Of a stretch of 64,000 nucleotides of DNA, positions 12,264 to 20,805 are shown piece after piece. A program made the position numbers and the translations under genes. The DNA lies in assembly GCF_000295955.2 (NCBI RefSeq), contig NZ_ALXE01000027.1, positions 124,001 to 188,000 on the forward strand, in the 5' to 3' direction. Below the pieces are notes generated by a model. The model searched no databases. It was not told the DNA's origin and saw only the letters and a list, made by a program, of their open reading frames with translations. This stretch comes from Pantoea sp. A4 (GTDB taxonomy: Bacteria; Pseudomonadota; Gammaproteobacteria; Enterobacterales; Enterobacteriaceae). Every line of letters begins with the position of its first letter. Position 1 is the first letter of the stretch.

Positions 12264-12276
12264 TTGGTCCTACCAA
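12264..12276 (-). promoter_or_regulatory. LldR operator, proximal
   Basis: TTGGTCCTACCAA is a perfect TTGGT-n3-ACCAA palindrome of the FadR/LldR type. It overlaps the AGGA ribosome site of lldR. Confidence 0.8.
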
Positions 12277-12386
12277 ACGAGGTCACAGGGTGACAGATAA
12301 CAGAGGATTTACCGGTTCCTGAGCGGTTGCAACGCTGGCAAGAGGAAATTTAGCGATGTGTGACAGCGCAGGGGGTTTTCTCTTGA

Positions 12387-12399
12387 TTGGTAGGACCAA
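12387..12399 (-). promoter_or_regulatory. LldR operator, distal
   Basis: TTGGTAGGACCAA (within ATTGGTAGGACCAAT) is a second perfect palindrome, 123 bp centre to centre from the first. The lldR promoter must lie between them. In E. coli two lldPRD operators are similarly spaced and act through looping. Confidence 0.8.
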
Positions 12400-12505
12400 T
12401 TCAGACCCGGCACTCCCCTGGCGGAATGCAGGAAAAAATTGCCGATGTCGCCCCTTTCTGCCAGACTTACCGCCGCAATCCTACCCGCTATTTAGAGACC
12501 ATCCC

Positions 12506-13885
12506 GTGACTGCTTTTTCTACCCTGACGCAACTGCCTGCCAGCCAACTCGATAACCTGCGCGAGATGGGCTTCGACGCCATGACGCCGATTCAGGCCGC
12601 CGCCCTGCCCGCCATTCTTGCAGGCCGCGATGTGCGTGCGCAGGCGAAAACCGGGAGCGGAAAAACTGCTGCTTTTGGTGTGGGCCTGCTGAATCAGATC
12701 GACAACACCCGCATCCAGACCCAGGCGCTGGTTCTGTGCCCAACCCGCGAACTGGCTGACCAGGTCAGTAACGTGTTGCGCCAGTTGGCCCGTTTTACCC
12801 GTAATATTAAGATTCTGACCCTGTGCGGCGGCCAGCCGATGAGCGCCCAGCGTGATTCACTGGTGCATGCACCGCAGATCGTGGTGGGCACACCGGGCCG
12901 TATCCTCGATCACCTGAAGCGCGATACGCTCGATCTCAGCCAGCTGCAAACCCTGGTACTGGATGAAGCCGACCGGATGCTGGAGATGGGCTTCCGTGAT
13001 GACATGGAAGCGATTATCGCCTTCACCCCAGAATCACGTCAGACCCTGCTGTTTTCCGCCACCTGGCCCACCACCATTGCCAGCCTGAGTGAGCGCTATC
13101 AGCGTGATGTGTTGGCGGTTGCCACCGAAAGCGAAGAAGTCTTGCCGGCTATTGAACAGCGCTACTTTGAAGCAAGCAAAGGCGAAAAGCTGAATTTCCT
13201 CAGCGCACTGTTGAGCCAGGAACAACCCGCTTCCTGCGTAGTGTTCTGTAATACCAAACGCGAATGTGATGACATTGCCGCCGCATTGAACGATCGTCAA
13301 ATCAGCGCCCTTGCGCTGCACGGCGATCTGGAACAGCGCGATCGTGAGCGCGTCTTGATCCGTTTCGCCAATGGCAGCAGCCGTGTGCTCATCGCCACTG
13401 ACGTGGCCGCACGTGGTCTGGATATCAAATCACTGGCGCTGGTGGTGAACTACGAGCTGGCCTGGGACCCGGAAGTGCATCTGCACCGTATTGGCCGTAC
13501 TGGCCGTGCCGGTGAAGAGGGGCTGGCAGTGAGTTTTGTCGCCGCCGATGAGATGCAGCGCGCCCACGCCTTAGAAGATTTCCTCAAGCAGCCGGTTAAC
13601 TGGGTTTCCAGCGGCACGCTGAAAGGGAAAGCGTCTCAACCATTACCGGCTGCGATGATGACGCTGTGCATTGATGGTGGCCGCAAAGCCAAGATCCGTC
13701 CGGGCGATATTTTAGGTGCCCTGACCGGTGAAGCGGGCTTCAGTGCCGATCAGATTGGTAAGATCGACCTGACCCAGACGCACGCTTTTGTCGCCATCAG
13801 CGCCAGTAAAGCGAAAAATGCCCTGATCAAGCTGAAAGAAGGCAAGATCAAAGGAAAAAGTGTTCGCGCCATCCTCCTGAAGTAA
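12506..13885 (+). CDS. dbpA: ATP-dependent RNA helicase DbpA
   Basis: DbpA is a DEAD-box helicase that binds 23S rRNA hairpin 92 and acts in 50S assembly. The GTG at 12506 gives 459 residues starting VTAFSTLTQLPASQL, matching the E. coli start (457 aa); the longer ATG frame crosses the LldR operator and is rejected. Motifs seen: Q motif TPIQAAALP, Walker A AKTGSGKT, PTREL, TPGR, DEAD, SAT, ARGLD and HRIGRTGRAG. The C-terminal RNA-binding domain (MTLCIDGGRKAKIRPGDILG to the end) gives rRNA specificity. Divergent from lldR. Confidence 0.95.
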   Translation: MTAFSTLTQLPASQLDNLREMGFDAMTPIQAAALPAILAGRDVRAQAKTGSGKTAAFGVGLLNQIDNTRIQTQALVLCPTRELADQVSNVLRQLARFTRNIKILTLCGGQPMSAQRDSLVHAPQIVVGTPGRILDHLKRDTLDLSQLQTLVLDEADRMLEMGFRDDMEAIIAFTPESRQTLLFSATWPTTIASLSERYQRDVLAVATESEEVLPAIEQRYFEASKGEKLNFLSALLSQEQPASCVVFCNTKRECDDIAAALNDRQISALALHGDLEQRDRERVLIRFANGSSRVLIATDVAARGLDIKSLALVVNYELAWDPEVHLHRIGRTGRAGEEGLAVSFVAADEMQRAHALEDFLKQPVNWVSSGTLKGKASQPLPAAMMTLCIDGGRKAKIRPGDILGALTGEAGFSADQIGKIDLTQTHAFVAISASKAKNALIKLKEGKIKGKSVRAILLK

Positions 13886-13896
13886 TCCGCTCTCGT

Positions 13897-13919
13897 GCGT
13901 GAGGGGCAACCCCTCACGC
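13897..13919 (+). terminator. Strong hairpin after dbpA without U-run
   Basis: GCGTGAGGGG-caa-CCCCTCACGC is a perfect 10-bp stem 12 bp after the stop. AAAATCCC follows, so it may be an mRNA 3' stabiliser rather than a classical terminator. Confidence 0.55.
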
Positions 13920-14016
13920 AAAATCCCCCCTCCCGCCCTGTTTTTTTCCTCCCCTCTGCCGATAACTCCATCAAGGCGACATTGCCCTGCCCTTAATTCT
14001 GCCCAGAGAGGCCCGG

Positions 14017-14979
14017 ATGGATAATTTTCAGAAAGAGATCGATGAGAGGGCCAATCTGGCGCTATCGAATAAGTTTGAATTGCTGCTGTTCCGCCTGGGG
14101 TCCGATCGGGTAAAAGGCAAATCTGAGCTGTTTGGCATTAATGTCTTTAAGCTACGCGAAATTGTGCCGATGCCGCAGATCACCAAAGCGGCGGGAATGC
14201 ACTCACCGCTGCTGGGGATGGCCAGCATTCGCGGTCAGTTTATTCCGGTCATTGATTTACCCGCCGTGACGGGCTGCAAACCGGAAACCGGTTTGAATTT
14301 GCTGCTGGTGACGGAGTATGCGCGCAGCACGCAGGCTTTTGCCGTGGAGTCGGTCGAGAATATCGTCCGCCTTGACTGGAATCAGGTACATACCGCCGAA
14401 GCCGGTCTTGGCGGCCACAATATTACCAGCATCGCCCGTCTTGAAGGTGAGCATCAGGATAATCAGCTGGCCATGGTGCTGGACGTCGAGCAGATCCTGT
14501 ATGACATCATCCCTTCCGTGCGCGGCAGTGAGCCAGAAGCCCAGAGCCAGCGTCATTTCCGCGTCCACCCTGGCGCGGTCGCTATCGTGGCGGAAGATTC
14601 CAGAGTCGCGCGTCAGCTGCTGGAGCAAGGCCTGAAGAGCATGGGCATTCCCGCCATCATGCACAATACCGGCCTCGAAGCCTGGCACAAGATCCACCAG
14701 ATAAGCCAGGAAGCCGCCGCGGCAGGCGTTCCTTTACACCATAAAATCGCCCTGGTGTTAACCGATCTTGAAATGCCCGAGATGGACGGTTTTACCCTGA
14801 CGCGCAATATCAAACGCGATCCGCAACTGCGACAGTTACCGGTCGTGATCCACTCTTCGCTTTCCGGCAGTGCTAACGAAGATCATGTGCGCAAAGTGGG
14901 TGCCGATGGCTATGTCGCCAAGTTTGAAATTAATGAGCTTTCAAGTGTGATTCAGCAGGTACTGGATCGCGTCGGGTAG
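14017..14979 (+). CDS. cheV: Chemotaxis coupling protein CheV
   Basis: CheV links receptors to CheA and is tuned by phosphorylation. The 320-residue protein has a CheW-like domain (about 15-165; FGINVFKLREIV, ASIRGQFIPVIDLP) and a C-terminal receiver domain. The receiver has an acidic pocket in VAEDSRVAR, the phosphorylated Asp250 in VLTDLEMPEMDGF, IHSSLSG, and the conserved Lys in YVAKFE. The start follows AGAGAGGCCCGG. A chemoreceptor gene follows 33 bp later, a likely operon. Confidence 0.93.
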   Translation: MDNFQKEIDERANLALSNKFELLLFRLGSDRVKGKSELFGINVFKLREIVPMPQITKAAGMHSPLLGMASIRGQFIPVIDLPAVTGCKPETGLNLLLVTEYARSTQAFAVESVENIVRLDWNQVHTAEAGLGGHNITSIARLEGEHQDNQLAMVLDVEQILYDIIPSVRGSEPEAQSQRHFRVHPGAVAIVAEDSRVARQLLEQGLKSMGIPAIMHNTGLEAWHKIHQISQEAAAAGVPLHHKIALVLTDLEMPEMDGFTLTRNIKRDPQLRQLPVVIHSSLSGSANEDHVRKVGADGYVAKFEINELSSVIQQVLDRVG

Positions 14980-15012
14980 TCATTTTGTTCGCTGTGATAA
15001 AAAGGGAAAGCA

Positions 15013-16575
15013 ATGTTGAGTATTAAAAATATGAAGGTGGGTGTACGGCTGGGTGCGGCTTTTGCGCTGGTTGTGGCCCTGCTGGTGATTATCAGTGCCG
15101 TCACCGTAGATAAAATCTACGCCATTAATAAAGGCATGTCGGCCATCGTTGACGATCGCTATGTGAAAGTGCGTTTAGCCTATGACGTACGTGATGGTGT
15201 CAACGATCAGATCAAGTATCTGCGCGGGATCGTGATTGATACCACGCGGCCACAGTTTAATGAAAAGCGCTTCCAGCAGTTGGCGGTCTCAACCGATCAG
15301 ACACATAAGAGTATGGATAAGATCGCCGCGATCCAGGTGACGGCGATCGGCAAACAGAAAATTGCCGGTCTGCAAGCCGCGGCTGAGCGGTTCGAGCAGG
15401 CCAAACAGCAGTTGATCGTGTTGGTTAAGGGCGGAAGAGTGGAAGAAGCCAGTGCCTTCGTCCTGAAAGCCCTGACGCCATCACAGAATGATTTTCTGGA
15501 TGGTGCCACCCAGTTTGCCGCTTCACAGGATCAGCAGTTAAAAGCGGAAGGCAAGATGATTGTTGCCAATGCCGATACGGCAATTGCGGTGATTTTGGTG
15601 CTCTCGGTGATTGCGATTATCGCGTCGATTTTACTCGGCATCTATCTGACCCGTTCGATTGTGCGCCCGTTGACCCGCGCCGTTGAGATTGCCGGTAAAG
15701 TCGCCGCCGGGGATTTAACCTCGTCAATCACGGTGACATCACGCGATGAAACCGGGGCATTAATGCTGGCGTTGCAGCAGATGAATACCAATCTGTTGAC
15801 GATTGTGCGCGAAGTTCGCAGCGGTTCCGATACCATTGCCGTGGCTTCCAGCCAGATTTCAGGTGGCAACCTTGACCTCTCTTCGCGCACTGAGCAGCAA
15901 GCCAGCTCGCTGGAAGAGACCGCTTCTGCCATGGAGCAGATGACCGCGACCGTGAAGCAAAACGCCGATAACGCCCGCCAGGCGAACCAGCTGGTGGCGG
16001 AAACTTCAGGTATTGCCAAAGAAGGCGGTGAGGTGATGGTCGCCGTGGTGGATAAGATGGAGGGAATCGCCTCTGCCTCGAAAAAAATTGAAGATATTAT
16101 CGGCGTGATCGACTCCATCGCGTTCCAGACCAATATCTTGTCACTGAATGCCGCCGTCGAAGCGGCACGTGCCGGGGAGCAAGGTCGTGGTTTTGCCGTG
16201 GTTGCTTCTGAAGTGCGAAATCTGGCACAGCGTTCAGCTTCTGCCGCCAAAGAGATTAAGCAGCTGATTGCCGATTCCGTGGCCCAGGTGGATGAAGGTA
16301 ATCAGTTAGTGAGCCATGCGGGTGCGACCATTGGCGAAGTGGTGAATAGCGTAAATGGGGTTGCCGCGATCATGCAGGAGATCACCGTCGCCAGTAATGA
16401 ACAGAGCAGCGGGATTAGCGAGATTAACCAGGCGATTACGCAGATGGAGGCAGTGACGCAGCAGAATGCGGCACTGGTTCAGGAAGCGTCTGCCGCTTCG
16501 CAAGCGCTACAGGATCAAGCGGAGAGAATGGCGCAGGCCATGAAGGTGTTTAATACCGGGCATGCCGTGGCCTAA
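15013..16575 (+). CDS. Methyl-accepting chemotaxis protein (4HB sensor)
   Basis: The 520-residue transmembrane receptor has TM1 at about 12-33, a periplasmic four-helix-bundle sensor of about 155 residues, TM2 at about 190-212, HAMP ([21 protein letters not shown]), and a cytoplasmic signalling hairpin whose tip contains [20 protein letters not shown]. Methylation-type segments ([13 protein letters not shown]) are present. There is no C-terminal NWETF tether for CheR/CheB, so adaptation would rely on other receptors. Ligand unknown. It is probably co-transcribed with cheV. Confidence 0.93.
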   Translation: MLSIKNMKVGVRLGAAFALVVALLVIISAVTVDKIYAINKGMSAIVDDRYVKVRLAYDVRDGVNDQIKYLRGIVIDTTRPQFNEKRFQQLAVSTDQTHKSMDKIAAIQVTAIGKQKIAGLQAAAERFEQAKQQLIVLVKGGRVEEASAFVLKALTPSQNDFLDGATQFAASQDQQLKAEGKMIVANADTAIAVILVLSVIAIIASILLGIYLTRSIVRPLTRAVEIAGKVAAGDLTSSITVTSRDETGALMLALQQMNTNLLTIVREVRSGSDTIAVASSQISGGNLDLSSRTEQQASSLEETASAMEQMTATVKQNADNARQANQLVAETSGIAKEGGEVMVAVVDKMEGIASASKKIEDIIGVIDSIAFQTNILSLNAAVEAARAGEQGRGFAVVASEVRNLAQRSASAAKEIKQLIADSVAQVDEGNQLVSHAGATIGEVVNSVNGVAAIMQEITVASNEQSSGISEINQAITQMEAVTQQNAALVQEASAASQALQDQAERMAQAMKVFNTGHAVA

Positions 16576-16590
16576 GCCGTACGGTTGAGG

Positions 16591-16618
16591 AGACTGCCGC
16601 CCTGTGCGGCGGCAGTCT
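16591..16618. terminator. Bidirectional terminator between the MCP gene and sdaC
   Basis: AGACTGCCGCC-ctgtgc-GGCGGCAGTCT is a perfect 11-bp stem between convergent genes, 7 bp from the sdaC stop. U-runs are poor on both sides. Confidence 0.65.
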
Positions 16619-16625
16619 TGCAGGC

Positions 16626-17918
16626 TTAGCTGAACAGCGAATAGAAAATCGCGGAGATAGCCACCAGGCCGAGCAGTACCACGAAGACATTGCTCAGACG
16701 ACCACGATATTTTTGCATCGCCGGGACTTTGCTGATCGCATACATCGGCATCAGGAACAGAATTACCGCAATCACCGGCCCACCGAGATTTTCAATCATC
16801 CCCAGTACGCTTGGATTCAGCGTGGCCACCAGCCAGGTCGTCACCAGCATAAACAGCGCAGTAATGCGGTTCAGCTTCTGCGGGGCAATCTCTTTGCCCG
16901 CACTGCGCAGTGACTTATTCACCAGACCATTGAAACCTTCACGCGCCCCCAGATAGTGACCGAGGAACGATTTAGCAATCGCCACGATGGCAATCAGCGG
17001 TGCCGCCCAGGCAATCACCGGAACGTTAAAATGGTTCGCCATGTAAGACAGAATCGTGATGTTCTGCTCTTTGGCTGCATTCAGGTCCGCTGGCGACAAG
17101 CTCAATACGCAGCTAAACACAAAGAACATCACCGTCAGCACCATCATGGTGTGTGCATAGGCCAGAATACGCGAGCACTTCTTCTCAGCTTCTTCACCGT
17201 ACTCAGCACGCTTTGCTACCGCAAACGAGGAGATGATCGGCGAGTGGTTGAAAGAGAACACCATCACGGGAATCGCCAGCCACAGGGTCATCCACAGGCT
17301 GCTACCGCCAGTGCTGTGACTGAATGAGAGCGTCTCCAGCGCCGCACCGTGCCACTGAGGGATCAGGTACAGCGACAGCAGCAGCAGAACAATGACAAAC
17401 GGGAAAACCAACAGGCTCATCGCTTTCACAATCATCTGCTCACCGAAGCGAACAATGGTCATCATGCCGACGATGAGAATCAGTGACAGCAGCGCGCGCG
17501 GTGGCGCAATCAAACCCAACTGATGGGTAATAAAGCTGTCTACGGTATTGGTAATCGCCACGCTGTACATCAGAACGATGGGATAAATGGCGAGGAAATA
17601 GAGCAGCGTGATCACACCACCGGCTCTCGGCCCAAAGTGCTCTTCCACTACGCCGGTGATGTCCTGCCCGCTGTTTTTGCCAGAAAGCACGAAACGCGTC
17701 AGCGCCCGGTGCGAATAGTAGGTCATCGGGAAGGCCAACAGCGCCATGATGATCAGTGGAATCAGCCCACCTACACCGGCATTGATCGGCAGAAACAGCA
17801 CCCCAGCGCCGATCGCGGTGCCATACAGCCCTAACATCCACATGGTGTCAGTTTTACGCCATGTGCCGGTCTCTTCAGTCTCAACGATACCCAGGGTATC
17901 GGTTTGAGAGGTTTCCAT
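16626..17918 (-). CDS. sdaC: Serine/H+ symporter SdaC
   Basis: SdaC imports L-serine at the inner membrane. The 430 residues match E. coli SdaC throughout: WRKTDTMWMLGLYGTAIGAG, FNHSPIISSFAVAKR, SFLGHYLGAREGFNGLV, and the terminal AISAIFYSLFS; 11 membrane segments are expected. The start is preceded by GGAGAAGCAA. The serine deaminase gene sdaB, next in E. coli, is not here. A PurR-like palindrome lies about 120 bp upstream. Confidence 0.95.
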   Translation of the reverse strand: METSQTDTLGIVETEETGTWRKTDTMWMLGLYGTAIGAGVLFLPINAGVGGLIPLIIMALLAFPMTYYSHRALTRFVLSGKNSGQDITGVVEEHFGPRAGGVITLLYFLAIYPIVLMYSVAITNTVDSFITHQLGLIAPPRALLSLILIVGMMTIVRFGEQMIVKAMSLLVFPFVIVLLLLSLYLIPQWHGAALETLSFSHSTGGSSLWMTLWLAIPVMVFSFNHSPIISSFAVAKRAEYGEEAEKKCSRILAYAHTMMVLTVMFFVFSCVLSLSPADLNAAKEQNITILSYMANHFNVPVIAWAAPLIAIVAIAKSFLGHYLGAREGFNGLVNKSLRSAGKEIAPQKLNRITALFMLVTTWLVATLNPSVLGMIENLGGPVIAVILFLMPMYAISKVPAMQKYRGRLSNVFVVLLGLVAISAIFYSLFS

Positions 17919-18416
17919 TTGCTTCTCCGAACTCAGTTGATTTTAGGACCCTGAAAGCAGATATGACACCAAACAGGAAAAATGCAGTGTTTATCGCCAG
18001 AGCTTAAGTTTTAAAAAAATGCATCTTTTTAGCGTGGCAAACGTTTGCATGGCGCGTATTTGACACCAAATAACCCTGCGGTAGCAATATGTGTGCATTT
18101 TCATTGCGCTTTGCACAGAGACTTAGCGTGACAATGATACTGCCTTTTAAAGGCGCGGTAGTGTAAACCACCGAAAATGTCCATAAAAAGCAAAAAATAT
18201 CACTACCCATGAGAAATATATGGCTGATCACATTATTTATCTGATTGGCTAGAATCCAGGCAGGACAAAAAACTGCATTGCTGTTAATTGATGGTTAAAT
18301 AACCCAATTGCAGCATAAAAGCGCAGAGTGCAACACATGCATCACCGCTGGCGGAATTGCATTCCCCAGACAGGCATCTATAGTTTCGGAGCAAAACAAC
18401 GCACAGAGGACGTCAT
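17919..18416. other. Divergent intergenic region sdaC / AI-2E permease
   Basis: This 498-bp AT-rich region has no supported gene; a 75-codon minus frame has no ribosome site and looks non-coding. It holds the PurR-like palindrome and must contain both promoters. Confidence 0.5.
18037..18048. promoter_or_regulatory. PurR-like operator upstream of sdaC
   Basis: GCAAACGTTTGC is the perfect 12-bp core of the PurR consensus ACGCAAACGTTTGCGT, with 13 of 16 positions matching overall. It lies 119 bp before the sdaC start. Confidence 0.5.
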
Positions 18417-19538
18417 ATGCGCTTTAAAGGTCTGACAAAAGGTTTCTTTATTCTTATTCTGCTGCTAGTCAGCATTGCTTTTTTTGATGTGCTAACACCG
18501 TACTACTCGGCGATTCTGTGGGCGGCGATTCTGGCGGTGATCTTCCATCCGCTGAAATCCAAACTGCGCCAGAAGCTGGGAGACAGAAATGGTGTCGCCT
18601 CGCTGCTCACGCTGGTGATCATCTGTCTGATTGTGTTCACGCCGCTGGTACTGATCTTCTCTTCGCTGGCGGTGGAGCTCAATCTGGTTTACAACAAACT
18701 GCAAAACAGCAGCTCTGAGTTGCCTCAGGTGCTGGCCAGTACTTTCCAGCACTTACCGCTCTCGCTCCAACATTTCCTCACGGAACATCAGCTGAACGAC
18801 CCGGCGACTATTCAGCAAAAACTCTCCGGCGTGGCACTCAAAGGTGGGCAATATCTGGCGGGTAGCGTGTTCCTGATTGGGAAAGGCACGTTTGGCTTTG
18901 CCGTGAGTTTCGGCATCATGCTCTATCTGCTGTTTTTCCTGCTGAAAGACGGTGCCTACCTGGTCGGCTTAATTCTCGAAGCCCTGCCGCTCTCGACCTA
19001 TGTCAAACATCATCTGCTGATGAAGTTTGCTGCGGTCTCACGCGCAACGGTCAAAGGAACGGTGGTTGTTGCGGTGGTTCAGGGGGCGCTGGGGGCATTG
19101 GCCTTCTATATTACAGGCCTTGAGGGCACGCTGTTATGGGGGGCGTTAATCGCTTTCCTGTCGCTGATTCCGGCTGTAGGTTCGGCGATTATCTGGGTAC
19201 CGGCCGCTATCTGGTTCTTCGCCACGGGCGTCGCCTGGAAGGCCCTGTTCCTGGTGGTGTTCTTCGTGGTGGTGATCGGTCTGGTGGATAATATCCTGCG
19301 TCCGCTGCTGGTGGGTAAAGACACCAAAATGCCGGACTACATGATCTTAATCGCGACGCTGGGCGGCATGGAGATTTACGGTATCAATGGCTTTGTGATT
19401 GGCCCGCTGATCGCCGCACTATTCATCGCCTGCTGGAACCTGCTCTCCGGACGAGATAACCGCGAAAACGTTGATGAGATTGATGAAGATCTGCTCGAGG
19501 AAGCGAAACAACTGCCAGAAAGTGATAAGCAGGCTTAA
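18417..19538 (+). CDS. AI-2E family (UPF0118) membrane permease
   Basis: The 373-residue protein has about eight membrane segments in the family pattern: an N-terminal helix pair, PYYSAILWAAILAVIFHPL, a soluble insert of about 60 residues, then FLSLIPAVGSAIIWVPAAIW, VDNILRPLLVGKD and IYGINGFVIGPLIAALF. Relatives include TqsA, PerM and YdiK; it is not close enough to any one for a symbol. Substrate unknown. The C-terminal tail is acidic. The ATG at 18417 follows GAGGACGTCAT. A terminator follows at 19549. Confidence 0.85.
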   Translation: MRFKGLTKGFFILILLLVSIAFFDVLTPYYSAILWAAILAVIFHPLKSKLRQKLGDRNGVASLLTLVIICLIVFTPLVLIFSSLAVELNLVYNKLQNSSSELPQVLASTFQHLPLSLQHFLTEHQLNDPATIQQKLSGVALKGGQYLAGSVFLIGKGTFGFAVSFGIMLYLLFFLLKDGAYLVGLILEALPLSTYVKHHLLMKFAAVSRATVKGTVVVAVVQGALGALAFYITGLEGTLLWGALIAFLSLIPAVGSAIIWVPAAIWFFATGVAWKALFLVVFFVVVIGLVDNILRPLLVGKDTKMPDYMILIATLGGMEIYGINGFVIGPLIAALFIACWNLLSGRDNRENVDEIDEDLLEEAKQLPESDKQA

Positions 19539-19548
19539 ATTTACTCCA

Positions 19549-19580
19549 GGGGCAGCTCAGGCTGCCCTCTTCTTTTTCTT
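19549..19580 (+). terminator. Rho-independent terminator
   Basis: GGGCAGC-tcag-GCTGCCC is followed by TCTTCTTTTTCTT, just after the AI-2E permease stop. Confidence 0.8.
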
Positions 19581-19600
19581 ACTCGCTCAACACACCGCGT

Positions 19601-20581
19601 TTATTCATGCAGATGCTTCGGCACCGGCGGCGTGCCGTGGGTGTGGAAAGTCTCAATGGTTTTCAGCCCCCACGCCTGGCCTTTCTTACGTTCGCTTTCG
19701 GTCCACACCACGGTTTGCCAGTCCGGAGCCAGAATCAAACGCGCGCCCGAGTTGGCTAGCTCAACGCGGTTGCCCGCCGGTTCCCAGACGTAGAGGAAGA
19801 ACGTGCCCTGAATCGCGTGCTTATGCGGCCCGGTTTCAATATGCACTCCGTTTTCCAGGAAGATATCCGCCGCGCGCAGAATGTCCTCTCGCGTGTCAGT
19901 CGCATAGGTCACATGATGCAGACGCCCGTTGCCGCCGCCGTGCTCCTCGGTGCAGGCTAAATCATAGGTTTTGTTATTGATGGTAAACCAGCAGCCGCCG
20001 ATGCGGCCGTTATCCAGCTGGATCATCTCGGTCACGCGTGAACCCAGACAGGTTTCCATGAACAGCTTAAATTCGCGCACGTCAGCAGCTAACAGATTCA
20101 GGTGATCGAGACGACGTGGAGAGGCACCGCGGCCATGATAGCGCTGCGCCAGGTTTTTCAACGAGGGCCGTTCACAGTCGCTGGCCTGGTAACGCACCGT
20201 GTCATAGTAAATCTCAAAGACATGACCAAACGGGTCTGCAAAGCGGAAGGCTCTACCGTGCCCTTGTTCACCTTCAACCCAGCCAATTACCTCATATTTA
20301 CTGGCTTCAATCGCCGCCACCCGGCGCATTAAGGCCGCTTCAGAGCTGGCACGGTAGGCAATATGACCGACGCCAGTGGTGTGATGGCGCGTCAGCTTCA
20401 GGCTGTGGAACTCGTAGTCATCCCAGGCGCGCAGCCAGGCATGGTTTTCGTCCTGTGCAGAAACGGTAAGACCATACACATTCACGAAGAAATCAAGGCT
20501 CTCCTCAAATTTGTCCGTGTACATCTCAACATGTGCCAGATGCGCAATGTCATAGCAGGGTTCTGGAAGTTGATTTGTCAT
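19601..20581 (-). CDS. Catechol 2,3-dioxygenase (extradiol, VOC fold)
   Basis: The 326-residue protein has two vicinal-oxygen-chelate repeats (about 10-130 and 155-290). The expected Fe(II) ligands are His in RRLDHLNLLA, His in RLHHVTYATDT and Glu in GNRVELAN, the 2-His-1-carboxylate set of type I extradiol dioxygenases such as XylE. The C-terminal motif ETFHTHGTPPVP is common in this class. Such enzymes cut catechols next to the hydroxyls. No meta-cleavage pathway gene is nearby, so the natural substrate is open. The start follows GAGGGAGACCACA. Confidence 0.85.
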   Translation of the reverse strand: MTNQLPEPCYDIAHLAHVEMYTDKFEESLDFFVNVYGLTVSAQDENHAWLRAWDDYEFHSLKLTRHHTTGVGHIAYRASSEAALMRRVAAIEASKYEVIGWVEGEQGHGRAFRFADPFGHVFEIYYDTVRYQASDCERPSLKNLAQRYHGRGASPRRLDHLNLLAADVREFKLFMETCLGSRVTEMIQLDNGRIGGCWFTINNKTYDLACTEEHGGGNGRLHHVTYATDTREDILRAADIFLENGVHIETGPHKHAIQGTFFLYVWEPAGNRVELANSGARLILAPDWQTVVWTESERKKGQAWGLKTIETFHTHGTPPVPKHLHE

Positions 20582-20778
20582 TGTGGTCTCCCTCTTTTTT
20601 TATAGGCGTACAGATGTTGTCACATTACTTTCAGAGAGACAGGTTAACTGCCCGCACGCAGCGGGTCAGTTGGAATCCCGTTATAGCGGTATGAATTCCA
20701 TTTATATTGTGACAGGGGTAACAATCGGCACTGCGAGGAAATCAGGGTGATCTGGGCGTCGCCTATGCGTTTTTTCAA

Positions 20779-20800
20779 TGGCCTGCCAACAGGCAGGCCA
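20779..20800 (-). terminator. Hairpin after the Slam gene
   Basis: TGGCCTGCC-aaca-GGCAGGCCA is a perfect 9-bp stem 5 bp past the stop. The minus strand lacks a U-run, so it may act as a 3' end stabiliser. Confidence 0.55.
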
Positions 20801-20805
20801 GAGGT

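Noticed and set aside
12356..12505. N-terminal extension of DbpA
   Set aside because: It would encode the LldR operator; E. coli DbpA starts exactly at the GTG 12506 equivalent (TAFSTL).
18004..18231. 75-codon minus-strand frame upstream of sdaC
   Set aside because: No ribosome site, unlikely composition, and it covers the PurR-like palindrome and presumed promoters.
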